Position numbers and translations under genes: made by a program
Shown: one piece after another, positions 1 to 6,391 of the stretch
How the letters are laid out: every line of letters starts with the position of its first letter
Numbering within the stretch: the stretch's first letter is position 1
From: Aquabacter sp.
GTDB lineage: Bacteria > Pseudomonadota > Alphaproteobacteria > Rhizobiales > Xanthobacteraceae
Reading direction: 5' to 3'
Length of the DNA stretch: 8,054 nucleotides
Assembly (NCBI GenBank): GCA_030147645.1
Contig: JASBUY010000194.1
Span: 1 to 8,054 of the forward strand
Notes under the pieces: generated by a model
The model's database searches: none
What the model was told of the DNA's origin: nothing
The model's input: the letters and a program-made list of their open reading frames with translations, nothing else

Positions 1-981
1 GCCCTGGGCGGCATGTACCTTTGGCAAGGCGTTGATGCTGAGGCCTTCGAGCCATACTTCCAGCTGGCCTCCGCCGTCGTCATCGTCGCCATCGCACTGT
101 GGATGTTTTGGCGTACGTGGGAGGAGCAGCGGCGTGCACAGGCCGCCGCCGGAGATCACGAGCATGCGCACAGCCACCACCACGGCGGGCATGGGCATAA
201 CGCCCATGGCGAAGACCTGCGCCGTATCGATACGGGGCATGGCGTGGTCGCCGTGGAGGTGTTCGAGGACGGTGTGCCGCCGCGCTGGCGCATCCGCACA
301 GAGCGGGGCCAAGCCTGGACGGCGGAAGACGTGACCATCGTGACCGAGCGGCCCGATGGAGCGCGCCAAGTGTTCACTTTCATGGACAGGGGCGGCATCC
401 TGGAATCCGTCGACGAGATTCCGGAGCCGCACGAGTTCATGGCACGCGTGAGCCTCGGGCATGGCGGGCACACGCACGATTACGATCTGTCGTTCGTTGA
501 AGGGCATGGCCACGACCACATGCACGAAGAGGTCCAAGGGCTCGATGTCGCGACCTCCGGCTACCAAGACGCGCATGAGCTCGCGCATGCCAATGACATC
601 CGCCGCCGGTTTGCCGATCGCGACGTGACCACCTGGCAGATCATCGCGTTCGGCCTGACCGGGGGGCTGATCCCGTGTCCCGCGGCGATCACGGTGCTCC
701 TGCTGTGCCTTCAGCTGAAGGAGTTCACGCTGGGGTTTGCGCTGGTGCTCTGCTTCTCCAGCGGCCTTGCGATCACGCTCGTGACGGTGGGTGCTGCCGC
801 GGCGCTTAGCGTGCGTCACGCGAGCGAGCGATGGGCGTGGTTCGGCACCGTAGCCCGCAAAGCCCCTTATTTCTCAAGTCTCCTGATCGTCGCCGTGGGT
901 CTCTACGTGGGTTGGCACGGCTGGAGCGGCCTCACTGCGCACGCCGCTGCGGCGGCATCTTCCCTGTCTTCTGGCACGTAA
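1..981 (+). CDS. ncrA: Nickel/cobalt efflux permease, NicO/RcnA type, 5' partial
   Basis: This is the C-terminal 326 residues of a membrane exporter for Ni2+/Co2+. The frame is open from base 1, so the ATG at 13 is unlikely to be the true start, and the first helices with the usual HxxxPGHGK-type motif are missing. Residues 21-39 form a membrane segment. A strongly His-rich cytosolic or periplasmic stretch follows (H53-H69, nine His), then a soluble beta-rich part (about 80-152), then further His clusters (H154, H157, H159, H169-H175). The second membrane half carries the NicO-type GGLIPCPAA motif (221-229), and the last helix is near 292-308. His clusters in this family are thought to bind the metal. 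The stop is 17 bp before the next exporter gene, indicating an operon. The ncrA name rests on resemblance and on the gene order with NreB/NcrC and NcrY homologues. Family confidence is high; the exact metal and symbol are less sure. Confidence -1.
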   Translation, partial: ALGGMYLWQGVDAEAFEPYFQLASAVVIVAIALWMFWRTWEEQRRAQAAAGDHEHAHSHHHGGHGHNAHGEDLRRIDTGHGVVAVEVFEDGVPPRWRIRTERGQAWTAEDVTIVTERPDGARQVFTFMDRGGILESVDEIPEPHEFMARVSLGHGGHTHDYDLSFVEGHGHDHMHEEVQGLDVATSGYQDAHELAHANDIRRRFADRDVTTWQIIAFGLTGGLIPCPAAITVLLLCLQLKEFTLGFALVLCFSSGLAITLVTVGAAAALSVRHASERWAWFGTVARKAPYFSSLLIVAVGLYVGWHGWSGLTAHAAAAASSLSSGT

Positions 982-998
982 GGCCATCGAGCAAAACT

Positions 999-2321
999 AT
1001 GCTTCAGGTCCTAGCCAATCGCACCTATCGCCATCTCTTTCTCGCACAGGTAATTGCGCTGGTGGGGACCGGCCTGGCTACGGTGGCGCTGGGACTGTTG
1101 GCCTACGACATTGCCGGCGCCGACGCGGGCGCAGTTCTGGGTACGGCGCTCGCCATCAAGATGGTCGCCTACGTGGGCGTGGCGCCGGTAGCGGCCGCCT
1201 TTGCCGAGCGTCTGCCGCGCCGAACCATGCTGGTTTGCCTTGATATGGTGCGGGCCGCGGTGGCCTTGTGCCTGCCATTCGTCACCGAGGTGTGGCAGAT
1301 CTATGCGCTGATCTTTGTCCTGCAGTCGGCCTCCGCTGGCTTCACGCCGACCTTTCAGGCCACCATCCCGGATGTCCTGCCTGACGAACGGGAGTACACG
1401 CGGGCACTCTCCCTTTCGCGGCTGGCCTATGACCTTGAGAGCGTCGCCAGCCCGATGCTGGCGGCCGCGCTCCTGACCCTCATCAACTTTCACAGCCTCT
1501 TTGCTGGGACAGCCATCGGTTTCCTCGCCTCAGCCGCCCTGGTTGTTTCGGTGGCGTTGCCCAGCCCGAAGGCGAGCGAACGACGGGGCATCTACGACCG
1601 CACCACGCGCGGCCTCAGAATCTACCTCGCGACGCCGCGCCTACGCGGGCTCCTGGCACTCAATCTCGCAGTCGCAGCCGCGAGTGCCATGGTCATCGTC
1701 AACACGGTAGTGCTTGTGCAAGCGCAGTTCGGCCTCGGCCAACGATCAACGGCTCTGGCGTTGGCCGCTTTCGGTGGTGGGTCGATGATCGCCGCGCTCC
1801 TGTTGCCGCGCCTGCTGGACGATGTTCCCGACCGGCGCGCCATGCTGGCCGGCGCTGGCGTCCTGGTCGCAGGCCTCTTCGTAGGGGTCGCGGTTCCGAG
1901 TTTCGTATGGCTGCTGCCGCTTTGGTTTGCGCTCGGGCTCGGCTATTCGCTGGCGCAGACGCCATCCGGTCGCCTGCTGCGGCGCTCTTCAATGCTGGAG
2001 GACCGACCTTCGCTGTTCGCTGCCCAGTTCGCGCTTTCGCACGTCTGCTGGCTCATCACTTATCCCATTGCAGGCTGGTTCGGCGCCAAGATTGGCTTGC
2101 CGCTTACGTTTGCGGCGCTGGGCCTCCTCGCGGCGTTATCGGTCCTCGCTGCAATCCGACTTTGGCCGTCGAATGATCGGGACGTGCTTGCCCATTCCCA
2201 TGGGGCACTCGATCCTGCTCACCCCCATTTGGCCGATGCGGTGCCGACGCCAGATGGCTTGCAGCATGCCCACGCCTTTGTCATCGACAGCAATCATCCG
2301 GAATGGCCGCGCTCGGCATGA
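999..2321 (+). CDS. ncrC: NreB/NcrC-like MFS nickel exporter with His-rich tail
   Basis: This is a 440-residue major facilitator superfamily protein, expected to be a proton-driven inner-membrane exporter of nickel. About twelve hydrophobic segments are visible. The loop 2-3 motif of MFS proteins appears as FAERLPRRTML (68-78), and the central cytoplasmic loop lies around 187-212. After the last helix (near 388) comes a hydrophilic tail with seven His (H399, H401, H408, H410, H423, H425, H433), the hallmark of NreB of Achromobacter xylosoxidans and NcrC. The frame is open further upstream to 831, but that would overlap the preceding permease. The ATG at 999 begins the usual MFS start (LQVLANRTYRHLFLAQ). 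Its Shine-Dalgarno is weak: TAAGG at 979-983, overlapping the previous stop codon, which suggests translational coupling. Nickel specificity is inferred from the tail and neighbours. Confidence -1.
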   Translation: MLQVLANRTYRHLFLAQVIALVGTGLATVALGLLAYDIAGADAGAVLGTALAIKMVAYVGVAPVAAAFAERLPRRTMLVCLDMVRAAVALCLPFVTEVWQIYALIFVLQSASAGFTPTFQATIPDVLPDEREYTRALSLSRLAYDLESVASPMLAAALLTLINFHSLFAGTAIGFLASAALVVSVALPSPKASERRGIYDRTTRGLRIYLATPRLRGLLALNLAVAAASAMVIVNTVVLVQAQFGLGQRSTALALAAFGGGSMIAALLLPRLLDDVPDRRAMLAGAGVLVAGLFVGVAVPSFVWLLPLWFALGLGYSLAQTPSGRLLRRSSMLEDRPSLFAAQFALSHVCWLITYPIAGWFGAKIGLPLTFAALGLLAALSVLAAIRLWPSNDRDVLAHSHGALDPAHPHLADAVPTPDGLQHAHAFVIDSNHPEWPRSA

Positions 2322-2347
2322 CTGCCGCTGCTCTTCTTCTCCTCCGC

Positions 2348-2351
2348 GAGG
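2348..2351 (+). promoter_or_regulatory. Shine-Dalgarno deciding the GTG start of the YqaA-like gene
   Basis: GAGG lies 7 nt before the GTG at 2359 and 4 nt before the GTG at 2356. The better spacing favours 2359. No ATG lies nearby in this frame that would give a normal N-terminus. Confidence -1.
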
Positions 2352-2358
2352 CCCAGTG

Positions 2359-2793
2359 GTGACGGAACTGCCGGTCTATCTCGGCCTGTTCCTGGCCGCG
2401 TTTGCTGCGGCGACCATCCTGCCCATGCAATCTGAGGCGGTTTTTGTGGGATTGTTGTTGGCCGATTACCCCCTACTGCCGCTGCTTCTGGCAGCCAGCG
2501 GCGGCAACGTGCTGGGTTCGGTCGTGAACTGGTTCCTAGGTCGCGGGATAGAGCGCTTCAGCGGGCAGCGATGGTTTCCGGTGAGCGAGGCAGCGCTGGC
2601 CAAGGCCCAGCGGTGGTATCGGCGCTACGGCAAATGGTCGCTTCTTCTCAGCTGGATGCCGGTCATTGGCGATCCACTGACCGTTGTAGCCGGGCTTATG
2701 CGGGAATCGTTCCCGACGTTCCTTCTCACCGTCGCCTTCGCCAAGGTTGCACGTTACGCGGTACTCGCGGCACTCGCGCTCCAAATCGCTTAA
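2359..2793 (+). CDS. ncrY: YqaA/DedA-like small membrane protein (NcrY-like)
   Basis: This is a 144-residue integral membrane protein resembling the YqaA branch of the DedA/SNARE-associated (VTT) family. Visible family features are a first helix around 4-20, a GGNVLGSVVNWFLGR segment (48-62), and the diagnostic LSWMPVIGDPLTVVAG stretch (97-112) with charged residues facing the membrane, followed by a final helix containing AKVARY. DedA relatives are linked to membrane lipid flipping and proton-motive-force homeostasis. NcrY of nickel operons has no established reaction. The frame is open far upstream (from 1927), but that part runs antisense-like through the exporter gene and codes a Ser/Arg-rich non-membrane sequence, so the GTG at 2359 was chosen. 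It lies 37 bp after the MFS exporter and 46 bp before the next permease, consistent with co-transcription. The symbol is assigned by gene order and is tentative. Confidence -1.
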   Translation: MTELPVYLGLFLAAFAAATILPMQSEAVFVGLLLADYPLLPLLLAASGGNVLGSVVNWFLGRGIERFSGQRWFPVSEAALAKAQRWYRRYGKWSLLLSWMPVIGDPLTVVAGLMRESFPTFLLTVAFAKVARYAVLAALALQIA

Positions 2794-2839
2794 AGATGTG
2801 TCACGACATGGCCACCTAAGCTTGGCAAGGCTCGCTGTG

Positions 2840-3544
2840 ATGGGAACACTCCTCGACCTCCAGCGCTGGCTCTACGGCGGCGCGCTCGATGCACTGAACG
2901 CCCTGCGGACTGTGGGCATCGCAGGACTGCCCGCGCTGATCGGTGCAGCCTTCGGCTTCGGCATGCTCCACGCACTCCTGCCCGGCCACGGCAAGGCGGT
3001 GCTCGCCTCGCACTATGCCGGCGACGGGCGAATGGTGGGTGCGCTCGGCGCCAGCATTATTCTCATACTCACCCATGTGGGTTCGGCCATTCTGATTGTG
3101 CTGGGCGGTTTTGCTGTCCTCAAAAGCACCATTGGCGGCGCCGGGCGGTCCCCCATGCTGGAGCAGACGAGCCAAGTCCTAATCGTCGTCGTGGGCCTGT
3201 GGCTGCTTTGGCGCGCCGGGCGGCCGCATTCGCACGACCATGATCGCTCCGGCCCGGCGCTTGCCTTCGTCACCGGCCTCGTGCCGTGTCCGCTCACCAC
3301 CTTCATCATGACCTATGCGCTGGCCCATGGCGCGCTCGCGTCGGGTCTCCTTCTGTCGGGCACCTTCGCCGCGGGCATGGTCGTCACGGTGGCGTCATTC
3401 CCGCTGCTGGCGGTTCTGCTGCGCACCCGGCTTATGCCGCTGCTGGCACGCACTGAGGTACTGAGAGCGCGGACGGGCCACGTGCTTGAGGTGGGAGCAG
3501 CCCTGGCGGTCATCCTGCTGGGCGTGTGGCCGCTCGTTCGCTGA
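2840..3544 (+). CDS. Compact NicO-family nickel/cobalt permease
   Basis: This is a complete 234-residue permease of the NicO/RcnA family with about six membrane segments. The first conserved helix carries GMLHALLPGHGK (41-52, with H44 and H50), followed by SHYAGDG and a helix with LTHVGSA (H79). A short His/Asp loop, HSHDHD (130-135), separates the halves. The second half has FVTGLVPCPLTTF (143-155), the counterpart of the GGLIPCPAA motif of the first gene. It is predicted to export Ni2+ or Co2+ across the inner membrane. The ATG at 2840 was chosen because AAGG (2827-2830) sits 9 nt upstream and the hydrophobic part begins soon after; the longer reading from 2747 would overlap the previous gene. 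Unlike the first permease it lacks the large His-rich soluble insert. Family is sure; its separate role beside the first permease is not. Confidence -1.
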   Translation: MGTLLDLQRWLYGGALDALNALRTVGIAGLPALIGAAFGFGMLHALLPGHGKAVLASHYAGDGRMVGALGASIILILTHVGSAILIVLGGFAVLKSTIGGAGRSPMLEQTSQVLIVVVGLWLLWRAGRPHSHDHDRSGPALAFVTGLVPCPLTTFIMTYALAHGALASGLLLSGTFAAGMVVTVASFPLLAVLLRTRLMPLLARTEVLRARTGHVLEVGAALAVILLGVWPLVR

Positions 3545-3549
3545 GCTGA

Positions 3550-4788
3550 TCAGGCACGCTGCTCTTCCGGCGGCCGAACGTGCCGGAAGATCCAGAGCAA
3601 AGCGAGGTCGTAGAGGATCTTCAGCACGCCGCACAGGATCAGCGGCCATGCCTCATGGCCGGCGGCGAACAGCGCCCCGGCGAGCGCCGGGCTCAATGCC
3701 GCGGCGAGACTTCGCGGCACCGAGGTGATGCTGGCGGCGGCCGGACGCTCGGGAGGCGTCACCACAGCCATCACGTAGGAGGAGCGGGTCGGTACGTCCA
3801 TCTGTGACAGAGCGGAACGCACCAGCAGCAGGGTGAGCGCGACTTCGAGGCTCGGGGCCAACGCGGCGAGGATCAGGCAGAGGCTGGACGGGATGTGGGT
3901 GAACACCATGGTGTTCACGAGCCCGATGCGGCGCGACAGCCAGGCCGCCACCGGGAAGGAGAAGGCGGACAGCACGCCCGAGATGAAGAAGAAGGTGCCC
4001 GCCGCCGACAGGGACAGACCGAAGCGCGAGAACAGCCACAGCGCCATCAGCGACTGCACGGCGAAGCCGCCTGCGAACGCATCGATGGAGAACAAGGCGG
4101 CCATTCGATAGACGATGCCCCGCGAGGGGCCGAGGGCAGACGTGGGACGCGTCTCGCCGGACGCCGCGCTGCGGGGGATACGGCTGTAGAAGACGCTGCC
4201 GGCGATGCCGAGCAGCGCATAGAGGGCGAACATGCCTTCCAGCGCGGAGAGGCGTGACACGCCGATATCCGCCAGGAGGTCCGGGCTCATGGCGGCCAGT
4301 GCCCCCACCGCCGCGGCGAGCGCACCAATCAAGCTGTAGCGGGCGAAGGCGGCGGTGCGCGCCTTATCCGTCACCAGATGGGACAGGGCCGCATGCTCCA
4401 GCGGCACGAAGATGCTCACGCTCCCCGCCGACGGATTGATGGTGCCGCAGAAGGCCACCAGCAGCACCGCCCCATAGGTCTCCGATTGGGTGAAGGCGAG
4501 GCCCGTCGCCACCATCAGGGTCGAGGCGGCGATCAGCAGGGTGCGCGGGTCGAAGCGGTGACCGACGAGGCCGATGGCGAGTGTCATCAGCGCCGAGCCG
4601 AGGAGCGCTGTCGTCGCCGCCACGCCGATCTCGAAGGCGCCGAGGCCGAGGATGAAGAGATAGACCGGCAGCAGCACGGCCACGAAACCATCGCCGAAAT
4701 CCCGGAGCGCCCGCGCCGCATAGAGCGACGACACGGGGGAGAACGGGCCTTGGTCCTCCGCTACCGGACTATTCACCACCTGGGTCAC
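3550..4788 (-). CDS. MFS transporter of the chromate cluster
   Basis: This is a 412-residue major facilitator transporter with about twelve hydrophobic segments. The loop 2-3 motif is GLVGHRFDPRTLL (73-85). The central loop (about 203-224) is Ser/Pro/Arg-rich, and a conserved-looking stretch QMDVPTRSSYVMAVVTPPERP (329-349) lies in the second half. The substrate is unknown; the position next to a ChrB-domain protein and chrBA suggests export of a chromium-related or other oxyanion, but the sequence does not prove it. The start was moved from an upstream ATG at 4863, which would overlap the neighbouring gene by 59 bp, to the GTG at 4786-4788. That GTG has GGAGG 7 nt upstream and gives the expected short cytosolic N-terminus. 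It lies 16 bp after the ChrB-domain gene, so the two are one transcription unit. Its 3' end meets the nickel operon with 5 bp between stop codons. Confidence -1.
   Translation of the reverse strand: MTQVVNSPVAEDQGPFSPVSSLYAARALRDFGDGFVAVLLPVYLFILGLGAFEIGVAATTALLGSALMTLAIGLVGHRFDPRTLLIAASTLMVATGLAFTQSETYGAVLLVAFCGTINPSAGSVSIFVPLEHAALSHLVTDKARTAAFARYSLIGALAAAVGALAAMSPDLLADIGVSRLSALEGMFALYALLGIAGSVFYSRIPRSAASGETRPTSALGPSRGIVYRMAALFSIDAFAGGFAVQSLMALWLFSRFGLSLSAAGTFFFISGVLSAFSFPVAAWLSRRIGLVNTMVFTHIPSSLCLILAALAPSLEVALTLLLVRSALSQMDVPTRSSYVMAVVTPPERPAAASITSVPRSLAAALSPALAGALFAAGHEAWPLILCGVLKILYDLALLWIFRHVRPPEEQRA
3563..3590. terminator. Inverted repeat at the convergent junction, possible bidirectional terminator
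   Basis: The arms TCTTCCGGC (3563-3571) and GCCGGAAGA (3582-3590) pair perfectly over 9 bp around a 10-nt loop. It lies 18 bp past the stop of the rightward nickel operon and inside the last codons of the leftward MFS gene. There is no U-run on either side, so it is not a classical intrinsic terminator. It is the only strong hairpin at the junction. Confidence -1.
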
Positions 4789-4795
4789 GGGCGCC

Positions 4796-4800
4796 CCTCC
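4796..4800 (-). promoter_or_regulatory. Shine-Dalgarno deciding the GTG start of the MFS gene
   Basis: Read on the minus strand, GGAGG lies 7 nt before the GTG at 4788-4786, inside the 16-bp gap after the preceding stop codon. Confidence -1.
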
Positions 4801-4804
4801 GTTT

Positions 4805-5251
4805 TCAAGCCGCCGCCGGCCACTTCGCGCTCTTGCCACCCGCCCAGGCATAGAGGGCGTCATAGATGATGAAGCCCCGCCTCAGGAGGTCGTGGTCGTC
4901 CGGCGTCACCTCGCGCAGCCCCTTGGAGATGGCCAGCAGGCCCGCCGACTGGGGCGTGAGGCCTGGCCGGCTGGTGTCGGCACCGCGCACGATGTCTGCG
5001 ACGGCGGCGATGGCGGGATCACGGTCGAGGCCGTAGTGCGCCACGAAAGCGTCGAAGCTGCACTTCTCCCCCACATGGCCGAAGATGACGCCCGGCACGT
5101 CAAACGGCGTCGCCCCCGTCTCCTCGGTCCTGCGGATCACCTCGTCGGGCGGAGCGAACAGGAATTCCGGCGCCTCGTCGATGAAGCGGGCGATCAGCCA
5201 GGGGCAGGCGATGCGGTCAATGACCGGGCGGGCACGGGTGATCCATTTCAT
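4805..5251 (-). CDS. Stand-alone ChrB C-terminal domain protein (chromate resistance)
   Basis: This is a 148-residue soluble protein that matches only the C-terminal domain of ChrB (the family named chromate resistance exported protein, Pfam ChrB_C/Chrome_Resist). It shares with the full ChrB encoded next door the motif DRIACxWLIxRFID (12-25, Cys16), an FxxP turn, HxGxxCSF (59-66, with His59 and Cys64), DPAxxAVxxIV (78-88) and a C-terminal YDALYAW. No signal peptide is visible despite the old family name, and the DNA-binding N-terminal domain of ChrB is absent. The ATG at 5251 has GAGGAG (5259-5264) 7 nt upstream. It is the first gene of a leftward operon with the MFS transporter and is transcribed divergently from chrB. 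The molecular function of the domain is unsettled; chromate sensing or detoxification using the paired Cys residues is an inference. Confidence -1.
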   Translation of the reverse strand: MKWITRARPVIDRIACPWLIARFIDEAPEFLFAPPDEVIRRTEETGATPFDVPGVIFGHVGEKCSFDAFVAHYGLDRDPAIAAVADIVRGADTSRPGLTPQSAGLLAISKGLREVTPDDHDLLRRGFIIYDALYAWAGGKSAKWPAAA

Positions 5252-5317
5252 GGGCGGTCTCCTCGGCCGTCAGGGAGTGTCCGAGCTCCGTCGGCGCGAA
5301 GGAGACGCTACGCCTGC

Positions 5318-5347
5318 ATCATAAATGATACAAGTGTTGCATTTCAA
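5318..5347 (-). promoter_or_regulatory. Leftward promoter for the ChrB-domain/MFS operon
   Basis: On the minus strand TTGAAA (5347-5342) and TATGAT (5323-5318) are separated by 18 bp, close to sigma-70 consensus. This predicts a start near 5311 and a leader of about 60 nt before the ATG at 5251. The -10 box overlaps the ATCAT/ATGAT palindrome, so a protein bound there would block it. Confidence -1.
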
Positions 5348-5364
5348 ACTTGAGATGATACGGT
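5337..5364 (+). promoter_or_regulatory. Candidate rightward promoter for chrBA
   Basis: TTGCAT (5337-5342) and TACGGT (5359-5364) with a 16-bp spacer are the best rightward pair seen. The expected transcription start would fall at or within a few bases of the chrB ATG (5371), giving a leaderless message. The -10 box is weak, so this call is tentative. It shares its sequence with the leftward -35 box, so the two promoters overlap face to face. Confidence -1.
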
Positions 5365-5370
5365 CTGCTC

Positions 5371-6363
5371 ATGAGCGATGATAACGCCCCCTCCGACCAG
5401 CTCTGGCTGCTGCTGATCCACCAACTGCCGACCAAGCCTGCCTATTTCCGGGTGAAGATCTGGCGGCGGCTGCAGGGCATCGGCGCCGTGGCGGTGAAGA
5501 GCTCGGTCTATGCCCTGCCGGCCTCAGCCGAAACACATGAGGATTTCCAGTGGTTGGTGAAGGAGATCGTGGCGGGCGGCGGCGAGGCTATGGTCTGCGA
5601 GGCCCGCCTCGTGGACGGACTGACCGACGCCCAGGTGCGCGCTTTGTTCGATGCCGCCCGTGACACCGACTACGAAGCGATTGCGGACGAGGCCCGCGCC
5701 ATCGCCGCCGCGCTGGACGGTGACGGAAGCACCGAGAAGCAGACCGAAGCGCGCACCCAGACCAGCCGGTTGCGTCGGAAGCTCACGGACATCGTCGCCC
5801 TCGATTTCTTCGGGGCCACCGGGCGCGTCATCGCCGAGGGCCTCATCTGTGCACTTGAAACCCGGACGGCAGAGGACAAACTCATGGCATCTCCTTCCGC
5901 GCAGTCGCCAGCCGAGATGGACGCCCTTGCCGTTCTCAGGGGTCGCGTCTGGGTGACGCGGCGCGACGTGCATGTGGATCGCATCGCCTGCGGCTGGCTG
6001 ATCCGGCGCTTCATCGATCCGGATGCCGAGATCCGCTTCGTGCCCGGCAAGGGCTATGAGCCGAAGGCGGGGGAGCTGCGCTTCGATATGTTCGAGGGCG
6101 AGATCACCCATGAGGGCGACCGCTGCAGCTTCGAGGTGCTGCTCGGCCGCTCCGGCATTGCCGACCCAGCCCTTCAAGCCGTGGGCGAGATCGTCCACGA
6201 CATCGACCTCAAGGACGGGAAGTTCGGCCGCGAGGAAACGGGCGGCATCGCCAGCCTCATCGCCGGCATCACATTGAGCGAGGCCGATGATGCCCAGCGC
6301 CTCGCCAAGGGCGCCGGGGTGTTCGACACGCTTCACCAGTATTTCCGCGCCCGGCGCCCATAG
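5371..6363 (+). CDS. chrB: ChrB, chromate-responsive regulator
   Basis: This is a 330-residue full-length ChrB. The N-terminal domain (about 10-165) starts with the family pattern WLLLIHQLPTKPAYFRVKIWRRLQ and is basic and winged-helix-like, fitting its known role in DNA binding and chromate-dependent control of the chr operon. A linker (about 166-190) leads to the ChrB_C domain with DRIACGWLIRRFID (203-216, Cys207), HEGDRCSF (247-254, His247 and Cys252), DPALQAVGEIV (265-275) and a C-terminal FDTLHQYF. The ATG at 5371 is the only sensible start, because an in-frame TGA lies at 5356-5358 and no GTG or TTG lies between. No Shine-Dalgarno precedes it. chrA follows after 28 bp. It probably senses chromate and regulates both its own operon and, through the shared promoter region, the divergent one; the latter is inferred. 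Confidence -1.
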   Translation: MSDDNAPSDQLWLLLIHQLPTKPAYFRVKIWRRLQGIGAVAVKSSVYALPASAETHEDFQWLVKEIVAGGGEAMVCEARLVDGLTDAQVRALFDAARDTDYEAIADEARAIAAALDGDGSTEKQTEARTQTSRLRRKLTDIVALDFFGATGRVIAEGLICALETRTAEDKLMASPSAQSPAEMDALAVLRGRVWVTRRDVHVDRIACGWLIRRFIDPDAEIRFVPGKGYEPKAGELRFDMFEGEITHEGDRCSFEVLLGRSGIADPALQAVGEIVHDIDLKDGKFGREETGGIASLIAGITLSEADDAQRLAKGAGVFDTLHQYFRARRP

Positions 6364-6391
6364 CCGCTCGCGCGCACCCAAGGAGGACATC

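Larger units (their letters stand above)
5252..5370. promoter_or_regulatory. Divergent promoter/operator region of the chromate module
   Basis: These 119 bp separate two divergent operons. The part from 5315 to 5361 is AT-rich against a GC-rich background and packed with symmetry: ATCAT-AA-ATGAT (5318-5329) inside a larger imperfect palindrome 5315-5332; the spaced dyad ATG-N2-ACA-N2-TGT-N2-CAT (5325-5342); CAAGT (5331-5335) facing ACTTG (5348-5352); and ATGATAC repeated directly at 5325 and 5355, 30 bp apart. ChrB is known to be a chromate-responsive regulator of chr operons, so it is the likely binder; this is inferred. Confidence -1.

Noticed and set aside
831..998. Earlier start for the NreB-like exporter
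   Set aside because: It would overlap the preceding permease by about 150 bp; the family N-terminus begins at the ATG at 999.
1011..1493. Leftward open frame of 160 codons opposite the NreB-like gene
   Set aside because: Antisense to a clear MFS transporter; no recognisable domain.
1927..2358. Upstream extension of the YqaA-like frame
   Set aside because: It overlaps the MFS exporter out of frame and codes a Ser/Arg-rich sequence; homology begins only after the GTG at 2359.
3546..3553. CTGATCAG palindrome between the convergent stops
   Set aside because: An 8-bp self-complementary site without a loop or U-run; expected by chance and not a terminator.
4378..4869. Rightward open frame of 163 codons over the MFS start
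   Set aside because: Antisense to a well-supported MFS gene; Arg/His/Glu-rich shadow composition.
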